Of a stretch of 64,000 nt of DNA, positions 20,062 to 33,600 are shown in pieces. The notes below the pieces were generated by a model. The model did no database searches. It saw only the letters and a program-made list of their open reading frames with translations, and was not told the DNA's origin. Source of the stretch: Hydnum rufescens UP504 (taxonomy: Eukaryota > Basidiomycota > Agaricomycetes > Cantharellales > Hydnaceae). Both the position numbers and the translations under genes were made by a program. The stretch spans positions 1 to 64,000 of the forward strand of contig MU129077.1 in assembly GCA_014904985.1 (NCBI GenBank). The letters run 5' to 3'. Numbering within the stretch: position 1 is the stretch's first letter; the number at the start of each line of letters is the position of its first letter.

Positions 20062-21385
20062 TAACACTACTTTCGATCTCAGCGGCTAAAGGCAGGACAC
20101 CAGTGATGAGTGCCACTACGTCAGCATTTCAGGAGTGACGGGTGTTGAAATACTCAAACACTCTGTGGGAGGACAATTTTCTCCATCGCCTGGATACATC
20201 ATATGACCATAAACCCCTTTCGGAAAGCACAAAGTCTACTTTCTCTTGGGCCCCCGGGATCTGGTGCGTGGCCGAATCTATGCATTGTGTTTTGCTCTGT
20301 TTACTGGATCTGTGGAGTAGAGCATGGATGGCCCATGCACTCCGACTGGTCGTACAATGACATGCTTTTTGTGTGAACATGTACAACTTCAATGTCCACA
20401 TCTTCCCTATGCTCATAGACAATTTCCCCTGACTTCTCCCATAGCCAGGGGCTCATACCCATTGGACTGGTTCATCCAACAGTGCCCTGGTTGACAGTCG
20501 TTTCGACATTTCATCTCCTTGACTGCCTCATACGGTGCTATCAAGCAATGGCTGTCTGCTGCCACATTTACTTGCATTTGGAATTGCCATAGATCGAAAA
20601 ATTTCAGCCCATCCCCAGAGTCCAATGACTCATCCAAGTTGTCTTTGAGGGGGCCAAGGTCCCGCAATGGTTTGGAACAATCAGCCACCAGAGTCTCTAT
20701 AACACACCTTGGCTGTTGCACTTGAGACATGATGAGGCACAACTCTGTGGCAGGTTGCTCGTTATTTTGATAGCACGATTGTCACGCGATGATGTTGTAA
20801 CAAAGGTGGGCCTCCCAGTTCAGGAGGGGCACCTGTTGTCATACTTGACAAAGTGGAGTTGACAGGGAGGGAGTCAGAATAGGAGAAGAGGAGAAAGGGT
20901 AATCACACCACCCTTAGCACTGGTTTCAGGTGGGGGAGCTGCAAACAGGGCTAAGCACTGGCTTTGCCCTGCGACACCAGTGAGAAAAGAGCGAAGGGAA
21001 GGGAATCAATGATGGAAATGTATAAAGTAAGTGACTGGCAAAGTGGCACATGTCACTAACTAAAGAGAGAGTGGGGGGTCAGTGAGAGAGAAAGGGCCTA
21101 TCCTACTCACTACTTTCCCAGCTAGGCGGTCCAAAGGTGCAGTCCAAGCAGGGAAAAGGGCTAGTATTGATGGCTAACTAGACAGGGCCAACCAGACCTA
21201 GGGCAGTAGAAGCAGGATAGAGACAGGTATTCACGGTTCTCTCACCTAGGTGACGAAAGATCCCGGGCAAACGGTTAATTGATTAATCTCGGAAACTGTC
21301 ATATGTACAATGACTTTTGGAGTCCGTAACTTAATTACGTAATACACTATAATACAATGTGGCTATTTCAATGGCCTAGAACCGC
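20062..21385. other. No recognisable gene
   Basis: Only short scattered frames occur in this stretch. The minus frame at 20,742-20,413 reads CVIETLVADCSKPLRDLGPL and may be a coding fragment, but nothing supports an identity. Confidence 0.5.
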
Positions 21386-21387
21386 CT

Positions 21388-22270
21388 CAATTTGGGGTTG
21401 AACCATGCTCTTGTAGGGGCTTTTTCTCTGTCACTGGGGATGATTTTCCCCCTTGCTGAACTGGAGCGCCATGGCATTCCTTCTCCATGGGTGTACGTAT
21501 CTTGGAAGCAAAGGGAAATATCACCCCTCTTGATCCTTTGGCACATGGGTCATGGAAGCACCATTGCCAGATTTGTTGCTGATTCTGTGGCCATCGCCCC
21601 ATAGACCAAAGTAGCATGGGGGTAGATTATGGAGATTTTGGACAATGAGGGTGGGCGAGGAAGCAAGCACATCCCTTCGCTGTCAGTCAAATAATCACAT
21701 GAACTGGCCAACAGGGACTGTCTTCTCTCCAACTGTATACAGTGCTCTATTTGGCTCTGCCTTCGATATGTAGATAGTGCCATGGCTGGGGCCTTGGCTG
21801 ACGTCTTAGTCAGTGACCATTACTCTCTGTGATGCAGTCCCACTACCCCATCCTCTCCACTTCTGTGGCCTCCACACCAGCCTCTCCACTGAAGCCAATG
21901 TTGCCACACCATGAAGGTACTTGATGATTTTATTTGCAAATGCTGGGGTTGAGAGTGGAGGAAGAACAGGAAGACAAGTTCCTTGGACTTTGGCCTGGGC
22001 TTCATAGCTGGGAACATGGATGTCCACAGGATAGACAAAAAATGTGATTTAATTCAGAAGGTGAAGATGGATCCATTCTGAATGCCAGTGATTAAGGATT
22101 TTCAAGTGATTGCTGAAGACCCAAAGGCGCCTTCAGCAAGCAACGCAATTCCTATCTTGGGACTAAGATTGTCTGAGAAGGCTGCGGAGCAGCAGAAATG
22201 TCGAAAGCGTAGTTAAAGGAGTTTAGGGTTGGGGCAGGTATTGTAGTTCCAGTCGTTGGAGCAATCGGCA
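21388..22270. repeat. Diverged direct duplication, copy 2
   Basis: This is the second copy of 18,343-19,280 in the same orientation, about 3.05 kb downstream and on the other side of the N gap. It carries many single-base indels relative to copy 1, and extra bases at short runs. Confidence 0.75.
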
Positions 22271-22507
22271 GAAAGGGAGCGAAGCATAAGCGCTTAAGAA
22301 ACTGTGGAGGAGAGTCTAAATGGTATTCACCAGTATCACGCTGAGAGGGTCAATGCCAGATAGTGTTACGGTAGTGTGTGTAATTCGGTAAAGAGTCATG
22401 GATGGCTGCGCCTCTCTCTCTTATCTAGAGACAGTATAGGGCAATGCAGAAAGCAGACACCTTTGATTTTCGCAAGAAAATGACGAATGTAGTGCAAACA
22501 CATACCC

Positions 22508-22794
22508 GCTGCAGAGGACTTGAGATTCTTGATAGCATCAGGGGGGAGTGGTGCGAGGGGCTGATGTAGTTGCCACAGTAAAGGGCCATGGGATTCCTCC
22601 AGCGAAACAGAGCTCGGGTCCTTCTTTGTAAACTTTGGGAACTTTGCCAAAGATGATGATGGGATCGAAAGTGGCAAGGGTTGATTGGAGGATGGTAGGT
22701 GGGTGTCAACAGTTTGGCCTTTCGATCTCGAAGATGAGGTCGGCTTGTGTGAATGAGTGGGCGAGTTCCTCGGTGCGCGAGAGGCACTCATCAT
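22508..22794 (-). CDS. Hypothetical protein, first exon only
   Basis: The frame starts at 22,794 (MMSASRAPRNSPTHSHK) and reads a Ser/Pro/Lys-rich segment to LKSSAAG, where GTATGTGTTTGC (about 22,508) looks like an intron donor. No continuing exon was identified downstream on the minus strand. Composition suggests a disordered N-terminus. Identity unknown. Confidence 0.25.
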
Positions 22795-22959
22795 GGACCT
22801 AAGAGTACAAGGAGAGTGTCTCTTTAGCAGGCCCCTACAACTTCAGAGGATAACTCCTTCCAAAGTGCAAAAGCAAGCACAGGATCACCAAGGAAGCAGA
22901 GTGCAAATGTCTGACACTTTTGCATCTGAAGATCCCTGTTGGTTACCAACAATATTCTC

Positions 22960-24155
22960 ACTTCACTATTGGCATATCTGTGTAACTAAAAGAAGCCATT
23001 TGTCGACATCTACCTTGAAGTTGGTTGAGACGCATTAGAGACCACAACAAGGGGTGAAAAACCATAGAAAGACCGTGACTCTGGCTGATGGAAAGCCACA
23101 ACACAAAGTGTAGCCCGACATCTAACTTGAAGTTGATCGAGACTGTAAGATTAATTTCACTGAGGGCTGCATAGAGCAGACACAGGGAAAACTGAGTTGT
23201 GTGATAATAATGGACAATGATACAATACACTCGACCTGGGGCACACAGACTAGATAGAATGTGAGTCCACAGATGAGCACAAGCTGTGAGTGTTGACGAA
23301 ACGTGCTGATAGGATGGGCCAATGGGATACACCACCCAGTAAAGCCACTACATCTATTGAGACACATTGGAGAGATTGCAAAAATGACAGGGGAAAGACA
23401 ATGGGGAATCCGTAAGATCCATCAGGCAATAGGACAAGATCAGTAACAACTCTTGCTGACAGAAAGCCACTTGTCAGGGCCACGCTGCAACGAGGGCACC
23501 AAACAAATGTAAACACAAATAATTCCGGCTAAGTCCGGTGTAAGTCCGGCTAAGTCCGCAAGAATCCGGGCAAGAATGAGATAAGGAGGTTAGGGATGTT
23601 GGAGGAGCGGTCCAGCTGCCCAGAAGGGACTAGGCGGAAATGAGCACAGCGGTCCTTAAGCTCGTGGAGTCAACTGGATAATACTCGGAGCTGTAGTCCG
23701 GAGTAACAGCGGAAATCCTGAGATTATGTAATATGAATATGGAATACATGAAGGCTGACCTGTAGTCCAGAGTAACAGCGGAAATCCTGAGAGACCAAAG
23801 CTGGGGTCTCTGGACTTTGCTCTCGGACTACTTATACATGATGACTATACTATGGGGAGTGATCACTAAACTGTGGGTGGTTACAAGGGGGACGGGAACA
23901 GGAACAGGAACAGGAACTCGGCCAGGGGGCAAACCGGAAGCAATGGGAAATGAAAGGGAAATGAAACCAGATAGGGTTGGATTGGAGTCAAACCGGAAGC
24001 AAAGTGGACTTGGGCGAAGGAACTAAGCGGAGAACTGGACTGGAGGTGGGTGGACAAGGACCGGAGTGATCCAGAGTGGGCCAGAGTGGACCGGAGTGGA
24101 CTGGAGTGGACCAGAGTGGACTGGAGTGGACCGGAGTGAGGGACAAACCCTGACA
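22960..24155. repeat. Zone of small degenerate tandem repeats
   Basis: Four repeats are present. A decayed repeat of about 115 bp carries AAGCCAC...TGAAGTTG-TGAGAC (22,985-23,480). TCCGGCTAAGTCCGG repeats lie near 23,522-23,565. The block GTCCGGAGTAACAGCGGAAA/TCCTGAGA occurs twice (about 23,695 and 23,767). (GGAACA)n at 23,896-23,918 and an 11 bp GGACYGGAGTG/GGACCAGAGTG repeat at 24,040-24,145 complete the set. ORFs here derive from the repeats. Confidence 0.6.
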
Positions 24156-24188
24156 GGCTGGTCATTTAATTCCCTTGAGGATCCAGAA

Positions 24189-26379
24189 GTGCACAAATTA
24201 TTCAAGCTTATGCTTCCTCAGTATTCACTACCAAACTGACATCAGCTTTCGGGACCATTACTTAATGAGGAACATGAAACAACACAGCAGTCACTTTACA
24301 AGTTTCAGAAAGGCCATTTTGCCACTGGCCAATGTGACGGGTGGAAAGACATTTCCAAAAACCACCTTATCGCATTCCTGGTGACTGCCGCCAACTGAGT
24401 AAGCCCTTTGTTCATTGGTCCATGTCATTTGGTAATCTATCCACTTAGATCCGTGTAACACATGTTCAAGATGTATCTGCAGAGGCAAAGACTGCCGATA
24501 ATTTGTTGCAACTTATTCTAAATGAAAAGGATTATATTGAGGGTATGCTGGGAATGAAACTCATAGGATGGGTCTCAGATGCTGGGGGAGACTCACGAGC
24601 TGCCTGTCTCTGTCTACATGGGCTATTTCCAAATCTTCTCATTGCTGACTGCTATGCTCACCAGGTATGTATTTTATGGGATGCCAATCAGCTTTCATTC
24701 ATTGCTTTCTCTAGATGCAGTTGCTACTTGCTGATTATATCAAAAATAACCCTGTATCATCTGTGCTTATTGACGAAGCCCTTGATATTGTCACCTGGTT
24801 CAATAACCATTCTTGGGCTCTCCATCTACTTTACATGGAGCAGCACTTTTGAGGAATTCACTAAGCATGTACTCACACTTCTCAAACTGGTGATTACACA
24901 TTGGTGTTCACATTCCCATGCAGTTGGCCGTCTTGTCAAACTTGAGACACCCCTTCATACCACTGCTATTAAGCGAAGGGAGGAGCTTCATACAGCTGCC
25001 GGAAAGAAGCTGGAACAGACCCACAAGGCAGATATAATCATAGCCACCATCTTGCAAACAAGTTTCTGGGATGGCATTAAACTGTACATCATTAATCTGC
25101 CTGTGGCCTGTGGCCAGACACCCAATCTATTCTAATGCAGTTTGATAATTAGTGTCTTATCCCATATTGAACCCTTGGCAATTGCTGTCAATGTTTGCCA
25201 GGGTGCCTCGACCCAAGCCAACCAAGTCTCCCTTATATTCGCAAAATTATTTCATCATTACACTGCCATGCTCCAATCCAATTCTATCCAACACACACCT
25301 GTCCGAGCAATCATTGAAAGCATTCGCAAGTGCTGGGCGAAGGTGGACCATGAGCCTTTCATCTTGGCCGTCACCCTGAATCCGTTTCTGAGATGTCATT
25401 TATTTCTACCATCACTATCAATCATGGCTCTTTGCACCATGGTCAAGCAGCTTTATGCTTGCATGTTTGAGCTGGAACTGCCCACTGGCCTTTCTTCTCG
25501 GTTCTATGAATATGTCAACTCATCTGGAGAGGTATTTGGAAATGGGGACTGGGAAGAGAAGTCGCTGATGGAGATATCACCAGTACAAGTGCCATTGATA
25601 TGCCAATATTTTGTTATACTTACTCACCCTCAATATCTTGACAGTCTCGTGATCTAATATGGAAGGCTGCATCTCAGAACGAGCCCCTCGTGAAACTTGC
25701 ATTGCTTCTCCTTTCATTTGTCTGCAATTCAGCTGGGACCAAGCGATTCTTCAGTATCATGGGCTCAGTAAAAACAAAATCACGCAGTAGACTTAGCATA
25801 AGCAAGTTGGAGAAGGTGTCGACAGTAAAACTTGGCATTCGCAGTCAGCAAGCCACAGAGGGTACAGCATGGAAGCGACTCAAGCATGAGTTTGGTCTCA
25901 CTTCTTCAACCAAGGATAATGATCCTACAGGGGCACAAATGATGGATGAGGAGGAAGCATCTGGCACCATTCATGAAGAAAGGGGGAGTGGAGAGCATCA
26001 CAGCACCTTGTATGGGACCTTGCACAGCCACCTCCTTCAAGATCTCAACAAAGCTGAATGTGAAATTCTTGAATGGATGCTGTCTATGACAATTGCCACA
26101 CCACCTCAAGTATGTCTATGTCCATGTGTCCTCATCATCACAATTACTAATTGTTTGAAGGTGTGAGTAGCAGAGAAAAAGGACTGGCCACTCACTGATA
26201 TTTTTGACTTTTCTTTGGATCATGCTGTATGGAACGAGTTTTGGTTCACAAGTGTAGCAAATGCAGGAGCAGAAACAGAACAACTAGATCTCCTGACTTG
26301 GGCCAAAAATGCCGAGCTCAGCCAGGATATGTTAGGCAAGAGCCTCACTCAGACTGCAGGGTGGGCAAACAGTAGTTAG
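24189..26379 (+). pseudogene. hAT-family transposase, decayed
   Basis: hAT transposases move DNA elements and carry an RNase H-like core with a C-terminal dimerisation domain. Motifs in order: LPQYSLPN-stop-HQLSGPLL, CDGWKDISKNHL, IGWVSDAGGDSRAA, DCYAHQ followed by an intron at 24,665-24,714 (GTATGT to CTCTAG), then LADYIKNNPVSSVLIDEALD, VGRLVKLETPL, the C-terminal LLLLSFVCNSAGTKRFFSIM (hAT dimerisation motif) and a last exon with IFDFSLDHAVWNEFWF ending at 26,379. In-frame stops (for example after YSLPN and near 24,396) and a frame change near 24,850 mean it is not functional as it stands. Terminal repeats and target duplications were not found. Confidence 0.8.
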
Positions 26380-26586
26380 GCTTCCAGGTTATATAGTGTT
26401 GGCTAATTCTGCTGCAATGTGATTGGGTGCCTAGCATTTTGACCTCATTTTGATTTGACCGCAGTCATGACCCATTTTAATTTGATTTAGTAATGACCCC
26501 AGATCTGATCAAGGTCAAAACAACACTGCTCCACAGTATACTACTGGCCAGATGGCACCTTCATGATGGCCACAGAATGATGAACC

Positions 26587-27440
26587 GTGAATACCAGACC
26601 ACTACCAGAGGGGAATGCTACAGAACCTATTGTCTCATTGTTCGACATACCCATGTCCTCACCAACTTGGGAAGATGAAAACCCTACTACAGAACCCTCT
26701 GAAAATACCTTGAGGAGCGACACAGACCCAGACAAGTGGTGGGATAATCTGCCCACATTACCAGCCCCATCCATGGTCAGATATTCTGAACCTGCCCCAG
26801 TCTACACTGATTACACCTCCTGGACAGCATCAAGGGGTTGCCAAAGAGACCCTTGTACAGGGTCCAACCATATCCCAGGAATACTGGAGAGTGACAGACA
26901 CTGGCGACCCAATGAAGAAACTCTGCATCAGCACAAGGAAGTCTCATGCTGGTCCAGCACATCCAGATGACCACATTCACCAGAACATCGAACTTGCCCA
27001 TGGGAATCTTCATATGAAGAGATCAAAGATCGTCGAAACTCCCCATTGCAAACCCTAGATCAGTATTACTCGACTGGGCCCAATCCGATGACTTCCTACT
27101 TGATGCCTCAAACACTTTTACCACCCCAGCCCCAAATAGTGGGCAGCATACCCTTCATAAACCCTGCAGATGGCTCTTGGCAAGAGGCCCCCATGATTCA
27201 ACTGGGGACCTTTCCCCCTAGGCTGGACCAACTCCATCCCCACGAACAAGTGGAACTAGAGATGGCTCATGCAGGGACCAGTGGGCCTCAAAGAAGGGCC
27301 ATATGTTCATAAGTATGTAGGGACTGATACCATAGCTCTTATGACAGTGATGAGGACAGGCACCCAAACAACCAATGGGGACACTCTGACCAACATTAAG
27401 GCCTTTGTTCCACCAGACTGGGGGGCATTGTTAGTGGGAT
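26587..27440 (+). pseudogene. Unrecognised coding remnant
   Basis: Plus-strand frames with coding-like content (PEGNATEPIVSLFD, EDENPTTEPSENTL, GTFPPRLDQLHPHEQVELEM, then YVGTDTIALMTVMRTG and FVPPDWGALLVGY before a stop near 27,440) are split by frame changes. Family unknown. It may be part of a mobile element, because only decayed transposon remnants surround it. Confidence 0.3.
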
Positions 27441-27939
27441 ATTAGTCCAACTGGCACTTGGCCCTATTAAAATGTTGCTACTACAATGTACCAATGTATC
27501 CCCTCCTTCCTTTACTTCCCCTTGTCTCTTTCTTCTCAAACACTCTGGTGGAAAGCTTCTCCACAGGAGTTTGGTGCTGCCCCAGCTTTAGTTAGATTCA
27601 TATCTGTTTACATAAGTAGACTCGAATAGCTAACCACAGGAAGATCCAGAAATGTATCTTTTTTCCACCCACTTGGCTGCTGTCCACAGTGTACTGGAAC
27701 AGTACACTGCAATCCTCACACTACATGACCTTACCACAGAACTTTACTCTTATTTCTAACATCATGGCAAGCCCCGGATCAATGGACCTACATCTAAAGA
27801 CCCATCCTAGAATGTTCCCAGACCCTACCTCTGAACTGACGCACAACCTTGTCAAAGGTAACAATGGACCAAAGCCCAGTCCAGAACCCCCACCAGGACT
27901 GCTTCACCACCCCAAGCCTAATTTGGACTCTACTGAATT

Positions 27940-28350
27940 AACACCTGCCCTCCCACTCAACATCACCTGGAATCCTCAAATCATGGCCAAATTGGGTGTT
28001 TGTGGGCTTGTTGGAATTGCCTCATTTGTCCACATCTTTCAAGCCTATTTACAAAGCAATCTGCCCACTTTTCATTGCACTATATCCATCCTCTCCCACT
28101 GCCCTCATGTAGTCCCCCAGGGGGAAGGGGGTTGTTGTTCAAGCTGTGTGTGGGTGCATTCTATGCACCAAAATCACAGCTTTTCAATGCCCCCACTCTC
28201 AAGGTGTTCCAACAATTTTTGGCCTCACTGTTCTTCATCTCCTTCTCCCCTCCCACTCAATATCACTCATATCTTGCCCAACTTGGGTGTTTATGGCCTT
28301 GTTGGATTTGTTTTGTTCACCTGGATGTATGAAACATATCTCCAACACCA
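27940..28350 (+). repeat. Imperfect tandem duplication of about 95 bp, 300 bp apart
   Basis: Blocks at about 27,949-28,045 and 28,250-28,345 share CCTCCCACTCAA, ATCAC, TTGGGTGTTT and GGCTTGTTGGA-TT; the matching peptide is LGV-GLVG. They lie within one open frame (27,689-28,378) that starts ...MYWNSTLQSSHYM; the product is not recognised. Confidence 0.45.
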
Positions 28351-28399
28351 CAGTCAATCCCTTGGGATTGTGAAGTAGAGGACCTTGGTCATGTCTACA

Positions 28400-30690
28400 T
28401 AGAGCCCTCATAGATTGTGAATATTAATGTACTTGAATTCTTATCCTTTAATGTGTATAGCCTTGTGTTGAACTCCATCATGTTAAGTCTTTGAGGTTGA
28501 GGCCATTGACACTGGTTGATGTCAATTTTGATGTCAAAACCATCCATCTGAGGTCAAAATTCAGTTTTTGATGATCATTTGACATCAATCCCAATTTAAG
28601 CCTCTCAGGCCCTGACAACATGTCAAAATGGTGCTCCTTTTGAGCTAAGGCTATATGGCTGACCAGCCTGGCCTAGTTCTGGTCTTCACATAATGATATC
28701 ACACATACAGAGCCCTCAGTGCATGCCCAGTCACCCAAAGAAGGGAAGTATTGCACATGGAGCAGGGAGATTCAGACTTCTTCACATTCACATGAACCAT
28801 GAAACACCTGCCTAGCCCCACAGCCTGAGAAGTGTAGCCATGAGAGGCAGCACCAATATTGCTTGACACAAGGCTTACAGTTGGAATACAGGGAGTTGTG
28901 TGTGTGTGTGACTCACTTGGTAAGCAGATATCTTTACAGTATTAGGCTAACCCTCCCCCTTGCACCTTTAGATGATAGTCTGGCCCTTTGGCCAGCTACT
29001 ACCATCTCACTCCCATTCCCTTTCCCCCTCCCTCCACTTCTCCCACATACAAGGTGAAGCCAGTGCTTAGAGCAGGAGGATTTCTTCTCCAATTTTGTTT
29101 ATAGGAAAGTCAACTCCACCTCATCTAATCATGACACCTGTGTATATTTGGGGTCAAATAGTGTGTTACTACAGTCTCAGAGTTTACTTCTTTAGTGCCA
29201 GCTGGCTGCTGCCAAGCTGAGTGCACAGAGACCTTACAAGGTCTAGTTGACCAGGGAACACCTTCACACAGCTTCACAAAAGCTCTGCCTGGCTTGTAGT
29301 GGTAAGGGGGAAAGAGTTGTTCTTTTTGGTGGAGTTGTAATTACAAGTTTTTATATGGTGACCTGGAAATCCAAGTGACACCTGGTTTTAGAATCTATTT
29401 TTAAGAAGGTTCTAGACTGGCCTAGACTTGCCTATTATGGAAGGCTCCACAGAGTCCAAAGCCTACCCAGATTTCCAATGGAACACATACAGACAGTCCT
29501 ATATGACCCAGATGCTATTGGTGTCTTGGATGACTCATGGCCTTTTAGTCACTGTTGGCAATCTGGGCTAAGTCAGGTGCATACCTGCCAAAGCCACAGC
29601 AAGGGACTTAAGGTCCAAAGAGTAAGGAAATGGGTTTTTGTAGGCTTGATTTCCACCATTCTACAACACACTCCATGTCATGGTGTCAAGTATGTTACCC
29701 TCATGGGAAAACAACAAAACCCTGAGCCCCTTCAATTTTTTTTTTTCCTTTCTTCTCTTGATCTCTTACCCCCATGTCATAACTTGCACACCTATGCACA
29801 TGCCAGACATTTATTTAGTGTATGATTTTCTTTTAACCACTCCAGCACAAGTTCCTTGAGCAATTGTGGATCACTGTAGGGAAGGGTGTAAGGGAGAGTA
29901 GCATACAGGATTATATAATCCCATGTAAGTAGAGTAACTACACAGGTGGAAGAAAACATCATCTTTTCCTCTGTCTATGAAGGCCATTTGGGTCCATTTG
30001 TAGCCTGGCTGAGAAGCCTAAAAGAATATACTAGTACACCACTCACAATCAGCCCATCAGAGATAGGGATTGACACCAATGACATTAGAAATATCACTTG
30101 ATTTGATAAATGCATTGTGCACATGATGCCTACAATGGTGTATGGTGATCAATGATCCCTGCAAGTCTCTCTGCAGCATCATGTGAGTCTAGTCTTTTCA
30201 AATCCCCATATTCCACCAAATTACTCTTGATCTGAGCCTGGATTAAGCCAGTGGTATGCTCTGTTTGAGGTGCATTAGGTGAATTTACATTCCTCCCACA
30301 TCGAATCCAAAGGATGACCACTAGGTTAACAAATGAAAATTAGCAATCTCCTCTGAAGTTCAGATTAGTCTGAACCCTGACAACAAATAAACACCAGATA
30401 TTGAATATTGGGGTGTGATGGGAGAGGCAGGTGATGCTAGAATGACTGTTCTAGGCATCCTGGAGGTGGGAAATCAATGAAAACTTAAACTGACCACCAG
30501 TTTGAGGAAGGGCATGCAGGCCTTGACCCCCTGAATGTTTGAGTGCCTAATGAAACTTAGATGAGAGGAGGACAAGGTTCAGAATGCAGATTGACCATAT
30601 TTACCAGATATAATCAAGTCACTGGGCATGAGACTGCTACTGTACAGAATCATTTGGCTTTCACACATCAGATGTGACTTACATTTTCCT
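28400..30690. other. Intergenic, no recognisable gene
   Basis: AT-balanced unique-looking DNA with only short frames. A TGATGTCAAAA-rich low-complexity patch lies at about 28,500-28,640. I see no RNA gene or transposon domain. Confidence 0.5.
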
Positions 30691-33600
30691 GTGGTAAATC
30701 CAATTATACAGAGTGCAGTTAGAACATAAAAGATGATTCCATTGTATAGATCAATGAACTTACAAGCTATATTGCAAACATCAATACAATGTGTAGGACC
30801 ATACCCTGAATAGTAAGAGATGTGAACTTACATGCTATGTGGTAGATGATGCCCAGAAGAAATTGGCCAGAGGTCATGAATACAAGAGTGGGAGGGGTGA
30901 ACTGACTTCCTATGGGAGTAAACCACCAAGTAGGACATTAGTAAGTACTGGCTCATTGAATTTGAAGCCATCTGGACTTACAGGCTGCATTATCAATGGC
31001 ATCAAACAAGGAAATCAGAAAGGGAAGATGCATTGAACTCCAAGATGTTTGGACTTACTTTCTGCATTGTGAATGCAATCAAAAGATCAATTAGTGAAGA
31101 TGATGCATCAAATTCCAAGAGATGTGGACTTCCAATCTATGTTGTCAGTGCCACCAAAAGAGGAATCAGCCAGGGGCAATGCACTGCATGCAGAGACATC
31201 TGCACTTACAGCCTATGTTATCAATGCCACCAAAAGAATGAATTAGCAAGAGACAATCCATTGAATTCTAAGACATCCAGACTTACATGCTATGTTGAGA
31301 ATTCCACCAAAACATGAATCAGGAACAAACTATTGAGTTCTAAGACATCCAGACTTACACCCTATGTTTCCAATGCCACCAAAAGATGAATCAGCAAGGG
31401 ACAATCCATCAAGTCTGAGACATCCAGACTTACATGCTATGTCAATACCACCAAAACATACATAAGCAAGGGACAATCCATTGAATTCTAAGACATCCAG
31501 ACTTACAAACTATGTTATCAATGCCACCAAAAGATGAATTAGCAAGTGACAATCCATTGGATTCTCAGACATCCAGACTTACAACCTATATTGTCAATAC
31601 CACCAAAGATGAATTAGCCAGGGATAATCCATTGGATTCTGAGACATCCAGACTTACAGCCTATGTTGTTCATGCCATCAAAATATGAATCAGCAAGGGG
31701 CAATTCATTGGATTCTAGGACATCAAGACTCACAGCCTATGTTGTCAATGCCAACAAAAGATGGGTCAGCAAGGAAAAATCCATTGAATTCTAAGGCATC
31801 CAGACTCACATGCTATGTTGTCAAGATGAATCAGCAAAGGACAATACATTGAATCCTGAGACATCAGACTTACACGCTATGTTGTCAATGCCACCAAAAA
31901 ATTCATCAGCAAGGGACAATCCAGTGGATTCTAATGCATCCAGACTTACATACTGTGTTGACAATGCCACCAAAAGATGAATCAGCAAGGGACAATCCAT
32001 TGAATCCTGAGATATCCAGACTTGCACCCTATGTTGTCAATACCACCAAAGATGAATTAGCAAGGGACAAGCCATTGAATTCTAAGATGACTCACAGCCT
32101 ATGTTGTCAATGCCACCAAAAGATGAATTGGCAAGGGGAAATATATTGAATTCTAAGACCTCCAGACTTACATACTGTGTTGTCAATGCCAACAAAAGAT
32201 GAATCAGCAAGTAATAATCCATTGAATTCTGAGACATCCAGACTTACAGCCTATATTATCCATGCCACCAAAAGATGAATCAGGATGGGACAATCCATTG
32301 AATTCTGAGACCTCCAGACTTACAGCCTATGTTGTCAATTCCACCAAAAGATGAATCAGCAAGGGACAATCCATTGGGGTCTAAAACCTCCAGACTCTCA
32401 CATCCTATGATATTAATGTTACCAAAAGATGAATCAACAAGGGACAATTCATTGAATCCTAAGACATCCAGACTTACATGCTATGTTGTGAATGCCACCA
32501 AAAGATGGGTCAGCAAGGGTCATTCAATTGAATCCCAAAACATCTGGACTTGCATACTATGTTGTGAATGCCACCAAAAGATAGATCAGCAAGTGACAAT
32601 CCATTGAATTCTAAGACATCCAGACTTACATGCTATGTTGTCAATACCACCAACAGATGAATCAACAAGTGACAATCCATTGAATTCTAAGACATTGAGA
32701 CTTACAGCCTATGTTGTCAATGCCACCAAAAAATGAATCAGCAAGGGACAATTCAGTGAACTCTGAGACATCCAGACTTACATACTATGTTGTCAATGCC
32801 ACCAAAGATCAATCAGCAAGGGGCAATCCTTTGAATTCTGAGACATCTGGGCTTACAAACTATGTTGTCAATGCCACCAAAAGATAAATCAGCAGATAAC
32901 AATGCATTGAATTCTGAGACATCCAGGCTTACAAACTACATTGTCAATGCCACCAAGAGATGAATCAGCAAGGGGCAATTCATTGAATTCTAATACATCC
33001 AGCCTCACAGCCTATGTCATCCATACCACCAAAAGATGAATCAGCAAGGGAGAATTTCTTGAACTCCAAGACATCCAGACTTACAACCTGTGGTCAATGC
33101 CACCAAAGATGGATCAGCAAGGGGCAATCCATTGAATTTTGAGACATCCAGACTTACACACTATGTTGTCAATAGCACCAAAAGATGGGTCAGCAAGGGA
33201 TAATTAACTGAATTCTAAGACATCCAGATTCACATTCTATGTTATTAATGCCACCAAATGATAAATCAGCAAGTGATAATCCATTGAGTTCTGAGACATC
33301 CAGCCTCACATTCTGTTATTAATGCCACCAAAAGATGAATCAGCAAGAGACCATCTATTGAATTCTCAGACATCCAGACTTACAAGCTATGTTGTCAATG
33401 TGACCAAAAGATCAATCATCAAGGGATGATGTGTCAAATTCCAAGACATTCAGACTTACTTCCTACATTATCAATGCCACCCAAAGATATATTAACTGGT
33501 AATCATTCTTCAACTGGGTGATATGCACTTACATCCTACAGTGTTCAGGTTGACCAACCAATCTATCAATGCAGCAGCTGACATCAAATTCTAAGAGATT

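Noticed and set aside
27428..27640. LTR retrotransposon end (purine run then TGTTAGTGGGATATTAG)
   Set aside because: No second copy of the sequence, no primer-binding site and no reverse transcriptase or integrase motif in the window.
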